Made by a program: the position numbers and the translations under genes. From Parvibaculaceae bacterium PLY_AMNH_Bact1 (GTDB lineage: Bacteria > Pseudomonadota > Alphaproteobacteria > Parvibaculales > Parvibaculaceae), in assembly GCA_032881465.1 (NCBI GenBank), contig CP126168.1, positions 1,922,001 through 1,986,000 on the forward strand: a stretch of 64,000 nt of DNA, in the 5' to 3' direction. Positions within the stretch are counted from its first letter, which is position 1. Each line of letters starts with the position of its first letter. Shown piece by piece: positions 9,119-18,564 of the stretch. The notes under the pieces were generated by a model. The model saw only the letters and a program-made list of their open reading frames with translations, ran no database searches and was not told where the DNA came from.

Positions 9119-9835
9119 ATGGGCCAACAGATACCAAATGAGCCAGTTGTAGAGGCATTTAGCGAGAGCATTCATCCTGTGATTGACACGATGGAAATGC
9201 GCCTTCGCTGCGAACTGCTAAGAGAAGCACAAGAGTCAGTGGACCCCGACACGGTTGTCGTCAAAGCCCTTGAATACGCAGCCGAGGCGGAACAGCGTAT
9301 TGCAGAACTCAATGCCCGCGTCCGTACGTTGGAATCTCTGGCAAAAACTGACGAGCTTACAGGTCTGCTCAATCGGCGCGGTTTCTATGACGCCGTGCGT
9401 CGTGAACTCCAACAGTCAGCCCGCCACAAAGAAACCGGTGTGCTTGCCTACATCGATCTCGACGAGTTCAAACCCATCAATGACAGCCTAGGCCATGCAG
9501 CAGGCGATGAAGTCCTCCGCGCAGTTGGCAGGCAGCTGGGCACAAACATTCGGGCGACTGACTTTGCAGCACGCCTTGGTGGTGACGAATTTGCCGTGCT
9601 TTTTGTTCGCGCAGACCACATCCCGGCTCGCAAACGCGCGCGGGTCATGCTCGAAGAACTGAACAACCTGACAGTGACCTGGAAACGGAAGAAAATCCAG
9701 GTAGGCGCAAGCATGGGGCTTGCCAACTACACCGGCGAAACAGCATTCGAAGAATTGCTCGCACAATCTGATCGGGCGATGTACCGCGAAAAACGGAAAG
9801 CAACAGAAAGCCGCTCAGCTACTGCTACCCGGTAA
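9119..9835 (+). CDS. GGDEF diguanylate cyclase
   Basis: This 238-residue soluble protein has an N-terminal helical part (about 1-75, with the likely coiled coil ALEYAAEAEQRIAELNARVR) and a GGDEF domain (about 80-232). The active site is RLGGDEFAVLF, and RATD five residues upstream is the RxxD inhibitory site, so it should make cyclic di-GMP under product control. DELTGLLNRRGF is the usual domain opening. No sensory domain is recognisable. AAGGAG lies 8 bp before ATG 9119, and a sigma-54 promoter precedes it. The 3' end overlaps the convergent agmatine-deiminase-like gene by 21 bp. Confidence 0.9.
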   Translation: MGQQIPNEPVVEAFSESIHPVIDTMEMRLRCELLREAQESVDPDTVVVKALEYAAEAEQRIAELNARVRTLESLAKTDELTGLLNRRGFYDAVRRELQQSARHKETGVLAYIDLDEFKPINDSLGHAAGDEVLRAVGRQLGTNIRATDFAARLGGDEFAVLFVRADHIPARKRARVMLEELNNLTVTWKRKKIQVGASMGLANYTGETAFEELLAQSDRAMYREKRKATESRSATATR

Positions 9836-10867
9836 GGCCGGTTCTGGCTGGGTGAGACGCCGAATGGCGCCTCCACCTATCGCAAGCACGGCTGTTGGGA
9901 CCTGCACAACTTTTCTGTCCGAAAACACAGCACCGATGATTGATGCTGCAACGGCATCGTTTGGGTCATCATATGCAGGCACGATCACCGCGCCATTTGC
10001 GACATAATAGTCCAAATAGTTCGATGCCAACGGCTTCCCATCAAAACCCACCTGCTTGTTCTGCGGCAACGGAACCGACGTGATCGTTAGCTTGTCGCCG
10101 CGTGCAGTGACGGCAGCATCCAAATGTGCCTTGTTGTCTTCCAGCGTCGCCCGGTCAAGGTCATCCGGATCTGACACATCGGAGACAAGCACTCGGTCTC
10201 GCCCGGCAAAAACCGCAACACGGCTAACTTGTCCCTGAGTAGGATCAGCGGCCAAGCCGCCACCAAGCCACACGACTTTCCTGGCGCCCAGGAACAAAGC
10301 CAGCCGCTCTTCGATTTCTGGACGAGTCAGTTCCGGATTGCGGTCTTCATTGAGGAGGCACTCTTCCGTCGCAAGCACGGTTCCGTACCCATCAGCGCTA
10401 ATAGCGCCCCCCTCCAAAACCATATCGGCCGTGAACATCTTCGTGTTTTCGTGCCGAAGGATTTTTTCCGCGAGCGCGGCGTCCTGAGCAAACCCATGGA
10501 CAGAATGTCCCCAGCCGTTGAACTGCCAAGCAATGCCCGCAATAGAATTCTCCCCGTTGCTCAGAAACATCGGCGCCGTATCCCGTGCCCAGCAATCGTC
10601 AATCGGAAGTTCAAGAAACTGAACATTTTTGTTTCGACCACAAGCGAAACGAGCCTGAGAGGCATCCTCTTCGCCGACGATCACCACCACAGGCTCATAG
10701 GCCGCAATGGTGCGAATAACCTCCGCGGCCTCTGTGTAAGCTTGAGGCATCAAATCTCGCCAGCGGTCAGCCCGTGAGGGCCATTGCACCCAGCACCTCG
10801 TGTGCGGCTCCCACTCTCCAGGCAGAAAAAACCCCTCACCCACCGGAGAGTGCAAATAATCGTCCAT
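9815..10867 (-). CDS. Agmatine deiminase-like protein lacking catalytic residues
   Basis: This 350-residue protein matches the agmatine deiminase (AguA/PAD_porph) family end to end. It has GEWEPHTRCWVQWPSR at the N terminus, DDCWARDTAPMF with the substrate Asp at 96, EGGAISADG, TEECLLNEDRNP and LASNYLDYYVANGAVIVP. The catalytic positions are changed, however. The conserved GHxD reads GQVS (Q213, S215). The His of EGGxIH is S157. The nucleophile in GGGxIHC reads GGGAIRR, with Arg337 in place of Cys. By family knowledge it cannot hydrolyse agmatine. The frame is intact and the gene is not visibly decaying, so it probably has another role, perhaps binding a guanidino or amine ligand. Confidence 0.8.
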   Translation of the reverse strand: MDDYLHSPVGEGFFLPGEWEPHTRCWVQWPSRADRWRDLMPQAYTEAAEVIRTIAAYEPVVVIVGEEDASQARFACGRNKNVQFLELPIDDCWARDTAPMFLSNGENSIAGIAWQFNGWGHSVHGFAQDAALAEKILRHENTKMFTADMVLEGGAISADGYGTVLATEECLLNEDRNPELTRPEIEERLALFLGARKVVWLGGGLAADPTQGQVSRVAVFAGRDRVLVSDVSDPDDLDRATLEDNKAHLDAAVTARGDKLTITSVPLPQNKQVGFDGKPLASNYLDYYVANGAVIVPAYDDPNDAVAASIIGAVFSDRKVVQVPTAVLAIGGGAIRRLTQPEPALPGSSS

Positions 10868-10957
10868 AAGGTCCCCTAATCTGACTCAAAACACTGCGCA
10901 GACACTCCATTGTGCCGTAAACTGCTAAGAAAGAAAAATCACTGACAGGATGTTGAA

Positions 10958-11425
10958 ATGAGTGAAAGTACCGCAGACAAGTTGAGCAAATTGGGGATCA
11001 CCCTTCCAAAACCAACACCTGCAGCGGGGACTTACTCGCCGTATATCATTTCAGGCAATCTTGTCTTCATCTCCGGTCAGGTCCCTGTAGGACCCGGCGG
11101 CTTGGAGTTTCAAGGCAAGGTCGGTGACAAATTTAATGCGGAAGAGGGAAAATCCGCTGCTCGTCTCTGCGCACTCAACATATTGTCCCAACTCTCCGCG
11201 GCGCTTGACGGCAACCTAGACCGCGTAACACGTTGCGTGAAACTGGGTGGTTTCGTGAATTCGGTGCCTGAGTTCGGCGATCATCCAGCTGTCATGAATG
11301 GAGCCTCCGATCTCATGGTTGAAGTGTTTGGAGACAAGGGAAAACATGCCCGCTTCGCGGTCGGCGCCCCCTCGCTACCTTTCGACGTAGCTGTTGAAGT
11401 CGAAGCCATCTTCGAGATTGCGTGA
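10958..11425 (+). CDS. RidA family protein (long-form Rid)
   Basis: This 155-residue protein of the YjgF/UK114/RidA fold contains GTYSPYIISGNLVFISGQVP, GKSAARLCALNILSQL and a C-terminal ARFAVGAPSLPFDVAVEVEAIFEI. The family hydrolyses reactive enamine/imine intermediates, but this longer branch lacks a clear copy of the canonical catalytic Arg segment (RxxVxV). Its activity is therefore uncertain. It is the first gene of a run of five plus-strand genes. The next begins about 10 bp downstream. Confidence 0.85.
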   Translation: MSESTADKLSKLGITLPKPTPAAGTYSPYIISGNLVFISGQVPVGPGGLEFQGKVGDKFNAEEGKSAARLCALNILSQLSAALDGNLDRVTRCVKLGGFVNSVPEFGDHPAVMNGASDLMVEVFGDKGKHARFAVGAPSLPFDVAVEVEAIFEIA

Positions 11426-11435
11426 GCACCAGTTT

Positions 11436-12617
11436 ATGGGTGATGCCGAGCAGTTGGTGATGAAGGTTGTCCCCCGTATGGAAGAAATTCCAGCGGCTGC
11501 CTGGGATGCCTGCGCCAATCCAGGCGGCGAAGTTGCGGACGTTCCATTCCTTTCACACGCATTCCTGAAAGCGCTAGAGGAAAGTGGATCAGCTACCGCC
11601 AAAACCGGTTGGGCACCGCACCACCTCATCCTCGAAGAGCCAGACGGCAGTCTTGCTGGCGTAGTGCCAATGTATATGAAGAACCATAGCCAGGGCGAAT
11701 ATGTCTTCGACTATGGTTGGGCCGATGCTTTTGAGCGCGCCGGGGGTAACTACTACCCAAAATTGCAAGTCTCGGTGCCTTTCACGCCAGCCACCAGCCG
11801 ACGCATTCTGGCCCGCCCCGGTCTGTTTCAGGAACGGACTGAAGACCAGCTCACAGCGGGCATGATCGAACTGGCGCGGCAACTCGACGTCTCGTCCGTG
11901 CACCTCACTTTCTTACCCGAAAGCCAGTGGTCAAGGCTGGGAGAGCTCGGCTTTCTTCAAAGAACGGACCAGCAGTTTCATTGGTTGAACAATGACTACG
12001 GAACTTTTGACGACTTTCTGACAGACCTTGCGTCCCGCAAGCGAAAGAACCTCCGCAAAGAACGTGAACGCGCGGTCGAAAACGGCATCGAAATCGAATG
12101 GATAACGGGCTCCGACCTGACAGAAACCCACTGGGACGCCTTCTTCGAATTCTATACCGACACCGGCATGCGCAAATGGGGCTCGCCCTACCTCACCCGT
12201 GAGTTCTTTTCTATGATCGGCGAAACCATGGCCGACGAAACGCTGCTCATCATGGCAAAGCGTGAAGGTCGTTATGTAGCCGGAGCGCTCAATTTTGTGG
12301 GCTCAGAAACCCTGTTCGGCAGAAATTGGGGCTGTATCGAACACCATCCATTCCTGCATTTTGAGGTTTGCTATTATCAGGCCATCGATTTTGCCATCTC
12401 CAGAGGATTGCGGAAGGTCGAAGCAGGTGCGCAAGGCGCCCACAAACTCGCACGTGGTTATTTGCCAACGCACACCTATTCCGCCCACTATATCGCCAAC
12501 CCAAGCTTCCGGGAGGCTGTCGAGCACTATCTTGAACAGGAGCGGCGTCATATAGACCATGACATTGCCGCACTAAGCAGACACGCACCCTTTCGGCAAA
12601 CTGACGACAAGACCTAG
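11436..12617 (+). CDS. GNAT/FemAB-like protein (PF04339-type peptidoglycan-synthesis-like)
   Basis: This 393-residue protein has a duplicated acyltransferase fold of the FemAB-like DUF482 group. Recognisable blocks are PFLSHAFLKALEESG, DYGWADAFER, the RKRKNLRKER basic stretch, GRNWG and EAGAQGAHKLARGY. Relatives are usually annotated as GNAT or peptidoglycan biosynthesis/recognition proteins and no reaction has been established to my knowledge. Pairing with a RidA gene is common in alphaproteobacteria. The start at ATG 11436 avoids overlap with the RidA gene. ATG 11460 is an alternative. Confidence 0.75.
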   Translation: MGDAEQLVMKVVPRMEEIPAAAWDACANPGGEVADVPFLSHAFLKALEESGSATAKTGWAPHHLILEEPDGSLAGVVPMYMKNHSQGEYVFDYGWADAFERAGGNYYPKLQVSVPFTPATSRRILARPGLFQERTEDQLTAGMIELARQLDVSSVHLTFLPESQWSRLGELGFLQRTDQQFHWLNNDYGTFDDFLTDLASRKRKNLRKERERAVENGIEIEWITGSDLTETHWDAFFEFYTDTGMRKWGSPYLTREFFSMIGETMADETLLIMAKREGRYVAGALNFVGSETLFGRNWGCIEHHPFLHFEVCYYQAIDFAISRGLRKVEAGAQGAHKLARGYLPTHTYSAHYIANPSFREAVEHYLEQERRHIDHDIAALSRHAPFRQTDDKT

Positions 12618-12626
12618 GAAACATTC

Positions 12627-13043
12627 ATGGCCTATGACGACAACAATATTTTCGCAAAAATTCTGAGAGGCGAAGCCCCGTGCATCAAAGTCTATGAAGA
12701 CGACAAGACATTTTCGTTCATGGACGTGATGCCACAGGCCGATGGGCACACCCTCGTTATCCCCAAAGCACCCGCAGAGAACCTTTTTGACCTTGAGCCG
12801 GGGCACTATGCAGCACTTGCACAGGTAACCCAGAAAATTGCGGCAGCCGTTAAGCAGGCGATCGGGTCACCCGGTGTGATGATCGCTCAGTTGAATGGAG
12901 CGGAAGCAGGACAAACCGTTTTCCATTTCCACAACCATATCATTCCGCGTTGGAGTGGCTTGGAGATGAAGCTCCACGCGCGCGAGATGGCCGACATGGG
13001 CAAACTGGAAGAACAAGCACAGAAAATTCGCGCCGCTCTTTGA
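12627..13043 (+). CDS. HIT family nucleotide-binding protein
   Basis: This 138-residue histidine-triad protein has the signature VFHFHNHIIPR (His-x-His-x-His) near residue 97, and an N-terminal NNIFAKILRGEAPCIKVYED block typical of the Hint/HinT branch. Such proteins hydrolyse adenosine phosphoramidates or other nucleotidyl conjugates. FMDVMPQADGHTLVIPK is a conserved strand region. It sits 9 bp after the GNAT-like gene. Confidence 0.9.
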   Translation: MAYDDNNIFAKILRGEAPCIKVYEDDKTFSFMDVMPQADGHTLVIPKAPAENLFDLEPGHYAALAQVTQKIAAAVKQAIGSPGVMIAQLNGAEAGQTVFHFHNHIIPRWSGLEMKLHAREMADMGKLEEQAQKIRAAL

Positions 13044-13080
13044 GCCGAAGCGCAAAACAAATCTATTGGGGGATAGGATT

Positions 13081-14709
13081 ATGTTGACCAACAAACTCAC
13101 CGCGACACTCGTGATGTCAGCAGCGATGCTGCTGCCTGCACACGCGGCAGAAGGCGTGTCAGGCTACACACTTGAAGAAGTTGTTCCAGGATCAGCGTTT
13201 CACGGCATTCACGGCATCACCTTCACCTCAGACAATCGTATCCTCGCAGGCAGTGTCTTGGGTCGCGCGATATATGAGATCGATGCGGAGACCGGTGACG
13301 CATCCATCTATGTCGACGCGCCTGAGGGGATGGCGGACGATCTGGAAGAAGGTCCCAATGGTGAGCTAGGCTGGACAGCATTTCTTGAAGGCAAATACTA
13401 CCTCCGCACCGCAGAGGGAGAGACGCTAACACTGGCAGAAGGCTTGCCAGGCCTCAACTCTACTGCTTGGTCGCCCGATGGACGCCTTTTCACGACACAG
13501 GTTTTCTTAGGAGACGCCCTCTATGAACTCGACCCAGCTGGCAACACCCCACCCCGCAAGATCCTGGAGGACATGGGAGGGCTAAACGGATTTGATTTCG
13601 GGCCTGACGGCAAGCTCTATGGCCCTCTATGGTTCAAAGGCCAGATCGCAAGGGTTGATGTAGACACCGCTGAACTGGAGGTGATCGCGGAAGGGTTTGA
13701 GGTGCCTGCAGCGGTCAATTTCGATTCAAAAGGAAACCTCTGGGCTGTCGACACAGCACGGGGCGAAGTGGTGCGGGTTGACATTGTAACCGGCGAGAAA
13801 ACTGTCGTGGCTAACGTGAGCCCCTCCATCGATAATCTCGCGATCAGCGCGACCGATGATTTGGTGATCACCAATATGGCCGACAATGCGGTGATCAAGA
13901 TCGATACTGAGACCGGAGAAAGCACGGCGCTCACCAGCGGCGCTCTTGCAGTTGCTGCCGACCTCGCCATGGTCACCGGTGAAGACGGCAAAGAAATGCT
14001 CTACATAGGCGACCTGTTTTCCTTCCGCGCCCTGGATGTCGAAACTGGTGAAGTATCCGAAATCGGACGCGTTTTTGGCACCAATATCGACTACCCCATC
14101 AGCGTCGGGGTCAATGGAAGCGAGATTGCGCTGTCTGGTTGGTCCGCAGGGATGGTGCAGCGCTACAACATTGAGACCGGCGAACTTGGTGACATCCACC
14201 ACAATTTCACAACACCACTTGATGCTTTGCCGCTGCCGGGCGGCGACACGCTGGTGGCTGAATATGCGCGAGGTGCTCTTGTCCGCGTTGACGGTAGTGA
14301 TTGGAGTAAGCGGACTGATGTGGCTACCGAGCTTGCGGGTCCGTCAACGCTGTTGGCCCTTGAGAATGGCAATGTTCTGGTTTCTGAAAACATCTCAGGC
14401 ACTATCTCAGAAGTAAATCTGGAGACTGGTGAAAAAACCCCCATCGTCGAAGGTCTCTCAGGGCCCGAAGGCTTTGACCAAAGTGCGGACGGCACACTCT
14501 ATGTCGCTGAAGTTGAATCAAAACAAATCTCCATGATCTCCGTGTCGGGCGAAAGATCAGTAATCGGAACAGACTTACCCATTGGCTTTGCCGGTCCCGC
14601 AGACGGTCTGCCTATCTATGTCCCAACGGGCCTCGCCGTCTCGGATGCGGGCGACGTCTACTTCGCCTCTGATATGGAAGCCGCCATCTACAGGTTAAAG
14701 CGACAATGA
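13081..14709 (+). CDS. Exported SMP-30/NHL-like beta-propeller protein
   Basis: This 542-residue protein has a signal peptide (MLTNKLTATLVMSAAML, cleavage after LPAHAA) followed by repeated strands of the type ‘G-L-Y-x-x-D-x-x-T-G-E’. Examples are EIDAETGD, RVDIVTGE, KIDTETGE, DVETGE, NIETGE and VNLETGE, at least six repeats spaced about 40-60 residues apart. This is the pattern of SMP-30/gluconolactonase or NHL beta-propellers. The location would be periplasmic or secreted. The enzymatic role is unknown. GGGGGATAGG precedes ATG 13081. Its stop overlaps the start of the following VOC gene. Confidence 0.8.
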   Translation: MLTNKLTATLVMSAAMLLPAHAAEGVSGYTLEEVVPGSAFHGIHGITFTSDNRILAGSVLGRAIYEIDAETGDASIYVDAPEGMADDLEEGPNGELGWTAFLEGKYYLRTAEGETLTLAEGLPGLNSTAWSPDGRLFTTQVFLGDALYELDPAGNTPPRKILEDMGGLNGFDFGPDGKLYGPLWFKGQIARVDVDTAELEVIAEGFEVPAAVNFDSKGNLWAVDTARGEVVRVDIVTGEKTVVANVSPSIDNLAISATDDLVITNMADNAVIKIDTETGESTALTSGALAVAADLAMVTGEDGKEMLYIGDLFSFRALDVETGEVSEIGRVFGTNIDYPISVGVNGSEIALSGWSAGMVQRYNIETGELGDIHHNFTTPLDALPLPGGDTLVAEYARGALVRVDGSDWSKRTDVATELAGPSTLLALENGNVLVSENISGTISEVNLETGEKTPIVEGLSGPEGFDQSADGTLYVAEVESKQISMISVSGERSVIGTDLPIGFAGPADGLPIYVPTGLAVSDAGDVYFASDMEAAIYRLKRQ

Positions 14710-15095
14710 TCGATGTTTTCCCGGAGGCCGACACGCTTCCCCTGTTTCCCAGCCGAGACTTCAAGAAAACCATCGCCTTCTACGACAAACTCGGTTTTGG
14801 CGTAGAGCTGCATGTGCCGGGTTCTGATGGCTATCTCATCCTGGTAAGTGGACCGATGGAACTACACTTCTTTCCTTATCCCGAGCTTGATCCGACAAGC
14901 AGCATAGTTGGCGTCTACATTCGATCTGATGATGTGGACACCCTTTTCGACATTGTTTCACCTGAATTCTTGCCCAGTGAAGGAATTCCTCGTTTTGAAC
15001 CTCCCGCTGATCGTCCGTGGGGAATGCGGGAGTTCTATGTTGTTGATGAAGACGGTAGCCTCCTCAAATTCGGACAACAGATTAAAAAGGTTTAG
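14706..15095 (+). CDS. VOC / bleomycin-resistance-like protein
   Basis: This 129-residue protein has one vicinal-oxygen-chelate domain pair. PSRDFKKTIAFYDKLGFGVEL opens the first beta-alpha-beta-beta-beta unit and WGMREFYVVDEDGSLLKFGQ closes the second. MELHFF in the first unit and the Glu in MREFYV are in typical metal- or ligand-binding places. Relatives bind bleomycin-like drugs or act on small metabolites, and the ligand is unknown here. It overlaps the propeller gene by ATGA. Confidence 0.8.
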   Translation: MIDVFPEADTLPLFPSRDFKKTIAFYDKLGFGVELHVPGSDGYLILVSGPMELHFFPYPELDPTSSIVGVYIRSDDVDTLFDIVSPEFLPSEGIPRFEPPADRPWGMREFYVVDEDGSLLKFGQQIKKV

Positions 15096-15096
15096 A

Positions 15097-15139
15097 GCGT
15101 TTCCAGGTGAAGTGGCAACGGTTCACCGTCCGGAAACGC
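15097..15139. repeat. Dispersed 43-bp palindromic element, copy 1
   Basis: Outer arms GCGTTTCC (15097-15104) and GGAAACGC (15132-15139) are perfect complements. Inner arms GGTGAA (15106-15111) and TTCACC (15122-15127) add a second stem. It starts one base after the VOC stop codon. A second copy lies at 32717-32759. Similar GGTTCACCGTCCGG-type palindromes are scattered through several Hyphomicrobiales genomes. Confidence 0.7.
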
Positions 15140-15152
15140 GCATAGACAAGAA

Positions 15153-15175
15153 ATAGAGCCGTCGCGCGGCTCTAT
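15153..15175 (-). terminator. Hairpin overlapping the NTF2-like stop codon
   Basis: ATAGAGCCG (15153-15161) pairs perfectly with CGGCTCTAT (15167-15175) around a 5-nt loop. On the minus strand it is followed by TTTCTTGT. The TAG stop of the NTF2-like gene (15172-15174) is inside the stem. It may also end the plus-strand VOC transcript. Confidence 0.55.
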
Positions 15176-15555
15176 GGCGCATAGCTCGAGCGGCACTTGA
15201 TTCCCCAATGACCGTCTTCCAATGTCACCACATAGATTGAGTCAAAATGGCCGATCACATTGCCGTCGGCGCGATACCGGGTGAAGCGCGTGTCGAAATG
15301 CACTTTGTCTTCTCCTGAGTGGATAACCTCCCGACGGTCCCAGCCTGAATGATGCCATCCGTCGCCGAGGCTCTTGTCGAACATATCTGGTTTGTGCCAC
15401 CCCGGCCCATCGATGATCGCCATCGTGTTGGAGGCTAGGCGAATGCTCGGAAAGTTGAAGGTCTCCTCCCATGCGGGAAGATCCCTCGCATTAAAAGCAC
15501 TCATAAACGCATCAAGGCAGGCTTGCGCCCCCGCGATAGCTGTTTCTTCTGACAT
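15172..15555 (-). CDS. NTF2/SnoaL-like small protein
   Basis: This 127-residue protein begins MSEETAIAGAQACLDAF. The spacing of an amphipathic helix, FNARDLPAWEETFNFPSIRL and long strands ending GHFDSIYVVTLEDGHWGIKCRSS is that of the NTF2-like/SnoaL cone fold. The ligand or reaction is unknown. GGAGGG lies just upstream of two adjacent ATGs, and the second (15555) has the better spacing. It lies downstream of clpA on the same strand, but a terminator hairpin separates them. Confidence 0.7.
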   Translation of the reverse strand: MSEETAIAGAQACLDAFMSAFNARDLPAWEETFNFPSIRLASNTMAIIDGPGWHKPDMFDKSLGDGWHHSGWDRREVIHSGEDKVHFDTRFTRYRADGNVIGHFDSIYVVTLEDGHWGIKCRSSYAP

Positions 15556-15569
15556 CATTCCCTCCAATG

Positions 15570-15603
15570 AAAAAGCCGACCCCTCAATGAAAAGGGATCG
15601 GCT
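15570..15603 (-). terminator. Intrinsic terminator of clpA
   Basis: AGCCGA (15574-15579) pairs with TCGGCT (15598-15603), with additional CCCT/AGGG pairing inside. Read on the minus strand the hairpin is followed by a run of T, 23 bp after the clpA stop. Confidence 0.7.
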
Positions 15604-15625
15604 GATATGTGTGGCGTGATTCTGT

Positions 15626-18031
15626 TTAGTCGACCAATAGTGGAACCTTTGGCACGGAGCCACCGTCACCGCCGGGCCCATCATCGCCAGGCTTGTCCGG
15701 TCCTTTACCATCGCCCTTATTAGCACGAGGTTTCCGGGCTTTTGGCGGGTTAGCCTCACACTCGAATGCAAGTTCATTCTTGTCGGCATCCACAGTGACC
15801 CGGACAATGCCGCCTTTGGTCAATTGGCCAAACAGAACTTCATCGGCGAGTGGTTTCTTGATGTTCTCCTGAATGACACGCGCTAATGGCCGTGCACCCA
15901 GCTGTTCATCATATCCACGCTCGGCGATCCAGCGGTTTGCTTCTTCCGTTAGCTCAATCGTCACATTGCGGTCTGCAAGCTGTACTTCAAGCTGAAGCAC
16001 AAACTTCTCGACCACGCGGGCGATGACGTCTTCCGGCAGGTTCTGGAACGGAATAGTTGCATCCAGGCGGTTGCGGAATTCAGGCGTGAAGAGCTTCTTG
16101 ATAGCGTCTTCATCTTCACCTTCCCGCTTCGTCCGGCCAAACCCAATCGGTGCCCGCGCCATATCCGACGCACCCGCATTGGTCGTCATGATCAACACAA
16201 CATTGCTGAAGTCGATCTTCTTACCGTTATGGTCGGTGAGTTTCCCGTGATCCATGATCTGCAACAGGATGTTGAAGAGATCCGGGTGGGCCTTCTCAAT
16301 TTCATCGAGCAGCAACACACAATGAGGGTGCTGATCGACGCCATCTGTGAGCAAGCCACCTTGATCAAAGCCGACATAGCCGGGAGGCGCCCCGATAAGC
16401 CGCGACACCGTGTGGCGCTCCATATATTCCGACATATCGAAGCGCAGCATCTCCACGCCCATAATGTCAGCCAGTTGCCGAGCAACTTCTGTCTTACCTA
16501 CGCCCGTTGGACCTGAGAACAGGTAGGAGCCAATGGGCTTCTCAGGTTCGCGAAGCCCGGCCCGCGCAAGTTTTATGGAAGACGCAAGCGCTTCAATCGC
16601 TTGATCCTGCCCATAGACAACGCGCTTCAGCTCAACATCCAGATCCTTGAGCTTCTCAGTATCCGTTTTGGAGACAGATTTCGGTGGGATGCGCGCCATC
16701 GTAGCGACAACTTCCTCAATCTCTTTCACGCCAACAGTTTTCTTTCGCCGTCCTTCCGGCTTCAGCATCTGTCGTGCGCCCGCTTCGTCGATCACATCAA
16801 TCGCCTTATCCGGCAGCTTTCGGTCATGCATATACTTTGATGACAGATCTACAGCCGATTTAATCGCGTCGTTCGTGTAGCGCAGGGAGTGAAACTCTTC
16901 GAAATAGGGCTTCAGACCTTTCAGGATTTTCACCGCATCCGGAATGGACGGCTCCGTCACATCAATCTTCTGGAAGCGCCGAACAAGCGCCCGGTCCTTC
17001 TCGAAATGCTGACGATATTCTTTGTAGGTCGTTGAGCCCATGCAGCGCAGCGTGCCGCTGGCCAACGCGGGTTTCAGCAGGTTGGACGCATCCATCGCTC
17101 CGCCACTTGTGGCACCCGCGCCGATGACGGTATGGATCTCATCAATAAACATGATCGCGCCGGGGTATTCTTCCAGCTCTTTGATCACCTGCTTGATCCG
17201 CTCTTCAAAATCGCCGCGATATCGTGTCCCCGCCAGTAACGTGCCCATGTCGAGGGCAAAGATCGTTGCATCTTCGAGAACTTTGGGCACTTCGCCCTGA
17301 ACGATTTTCCGCGCAAGCCCTTCAGCTATGGCTGTCTTGCCAACTCCTGGGTCACCAACGAACAGCGGATTGTTCTTGGACCGGCGGCAAAGAATCTGGA
17401 TCGTTCGCTCAACTTCTTTGTCACGGCCAATCAGCGGATCAATCTTGCCGCCTTTCGCTTTCTCGTTGAGATTAACGCAATAAGCATCAAGCGCTTCCGT
17501 TGTGCTTTTCGCGGCACCACTCTCTTCTGAGGGAGACTGTGTTTCATCCTCTTCGGATGCACCACGCGGAGAGCGCGTTTCGCTCATGTCACCGCGCTTG
17601 GCGATGCCATGCGAGATATAATTGACCGCGTCATAACGGGTCATTTCCTGTTCCTGGAGGAAGTAGGCAGCGTGGCTTTCCCGCTCGGCGAACATAGCGA
17701 CCAGCACGTTGGCGCCCGTCACTTCTTCGCGACCTGAGGATTGAACGTGGATGACCGCGCGTTGGATCACCCGTTGGAACCCAGCGGTCGGTTTGGCTTC
17801 TTCTTCTCCGTCCACAATCAGGCTGGAGAGCTCATTATCGATGTAATGCAGTAACTGTTGGCGAAGAGCATCCAGATCCACATTGCACGCCCGCATCACA
17901 GCGGCTGAATCTTGATCATCAAGCAGCGAGAGCAGCAAATGCTCAAGCGTCGCGTATTCGTGATTGCGCTCATTTGCAAGCGCCAGCGCGCGATGAAGGC
18001 CTTCTTCCAAACTACGAGACAGTGATGGCAC
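15626..18031 (-). CDS. clpA: ATP-dependent Clp protease ATP-binding subunit ClpA
   Basis: This 801-residue AAA+ unfoldase begins with the Clp N-domain ([31 protein letters not shown] repeat pair). The first AAA module has Walker [10 protein letters not shown] and Walker B MFIDEIH. The second has GPTGVGKTE and [12 protein letters not shown]. It lacks the ClpB middle coiled-coil, so it is ClpA rather than ClpB. It feeds substrates, including N-degron proteins delivered by ClpS, to ClpP in the cytosol. The C-terminal tail is Gly/Pro/Asp-rich, unlike E. coli. clpS lies 195 bp upstream on the same strand. Confidence 0.95.
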   Translation of the reverse strand: MPSLSRSLEEGLHRALALANERNHEYATLEHLLLSLLDDQDSAAVMRACNVDLDALRQQLLHYIDNELSSLIVDGEEEAKPTAGFQRVIQRAVIHVQSSGREEVTGANVLVAMFAERESHAAYFLQEQEMTRYDAVNYISHGIAKRGDMSETRSPRGASEEDETQSPSEESGAAKSTTEALDAYCVNLNEKAKGGKIDPLIGRDKEVERTIQILCRRSKNNPLFVGDPGVGKTAIAEGLARKIVQGEVPKVLEDATIFALDMGTLLAGTRYRGDFEERIKQVIKELEEYPGAIMFIDEIHTVIGAGATSGGAMDASNLLKPALASGTLRCMGSTTYKEYRQHFEKDRALVRRFQKIDVTEPSIPDAVKILKGLKPYFEEFHSLRYTNDAIKSAVDLSSKYMHDRKLPDKAIDVIDEAGARQMLKPEGRRKKTVGVKEIEEVVATMARIPPKSVSKTDTEKLKDLDVELKRVVYGQDQAIEALASSIKLARAGLREPEKPIGSYLFSGPTGVGKTEVARQLADIMGVEMLRFDMSEYMERHTVSRLIGAPPGYVGFDQGGLLTDGVDQHPHCVLLLDEIEKAHPDLFNILLQIMDHGKLTDHNGKKIDFSNVVLIMTTNAGASDMARAPIGFGRTKREGEDEDAIKKLFTPEFRNRLDATIPFQNLPEDVIARVVEKFVLQLEVQLADRNVTIELTEEANRWIAERGYDEQLGARPLARVIQENIKKPLADEVLFGQLTKGGIVRVTVDADKNELAFECEANPPKARKPRANKGDGKGPDKPGDDGPGGDGGSVPKVPLLVD

Positions 18032-18225
18032 GACGTCCCTTTCTGTTGGCTGTGACCGAGACGGGCCGTCCCGATCAAACTTTTTACCCCGCCCTCTTCA
18101 GAATCTGTGCTCCGTTAAGAATCTAGGAACTATAAGAGTCTGGAGATTAGCTTAGCCGCATTCAAGCCCCTGTCCACGTAGATTTTCAGCGGACACTGGG
18201 ACCATTTTGATCAGGTGGAAGCGAC

Positions 18226-18564
18226 TCAATCCCGCTCCATGGTGCATTGGAGCGGATGTTGGTTCTGGCGGGCGAAATCAACGACCTGAGTTACCTTAGT
18301 CTCTGCAACTTCATAGGTGTACACACCGCAGATACCCACACCATTCTGATGGACATGCAACATGATGGTCGTTGCTTCTTCCGTGCCTTTATTGAAGAAC
18401 TTCTGGATCACGTGCACCACAAACTCCATTGGAGTGTAGTCGTCATTCAGGATCAAAACCTTGTAGAGAGACGGTTTTTTGGTCTTCGGCTTGCTGCGGG
18501 TAATGACTCCTGTGTCGGATCCATTCCCCCCATCAAAATCGTCATCGCGGTCATTATCAGCCAT
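18226..18564 (-). CDS. clpS: ClpS adaptor protein
   Basis: This 112-residue protein has the ClpS core [22 protein letters not shown], which holds the N-degron pocket ([10 protein letters not shown]). [21 protein letters not shown] follows. ClpS binds proteins with bulky N-terminal residues and hands them to the ClpA N-domain. An acidic, disordered N-terminal tail ([13 protein letters not shown]) is as expected. ATG 18564 gives the usual length. An in-frame GTG at 18624 or ATG at 18615 would add about 20 residues. clpA follows downstream, an arrangement conserved in most proteobacteria. Confidence 0.93.
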   Translation of the reverse strand: MADNDRDDDFDGGNGSDTGVITRSKPKTKKPSLYKVLILNDDYTPMEFVVHVIQKFFNKGTEEATTIMLHVHQNGVGICGVYTYEVAETKVTQVVDFARQNQHPLQCTMERD

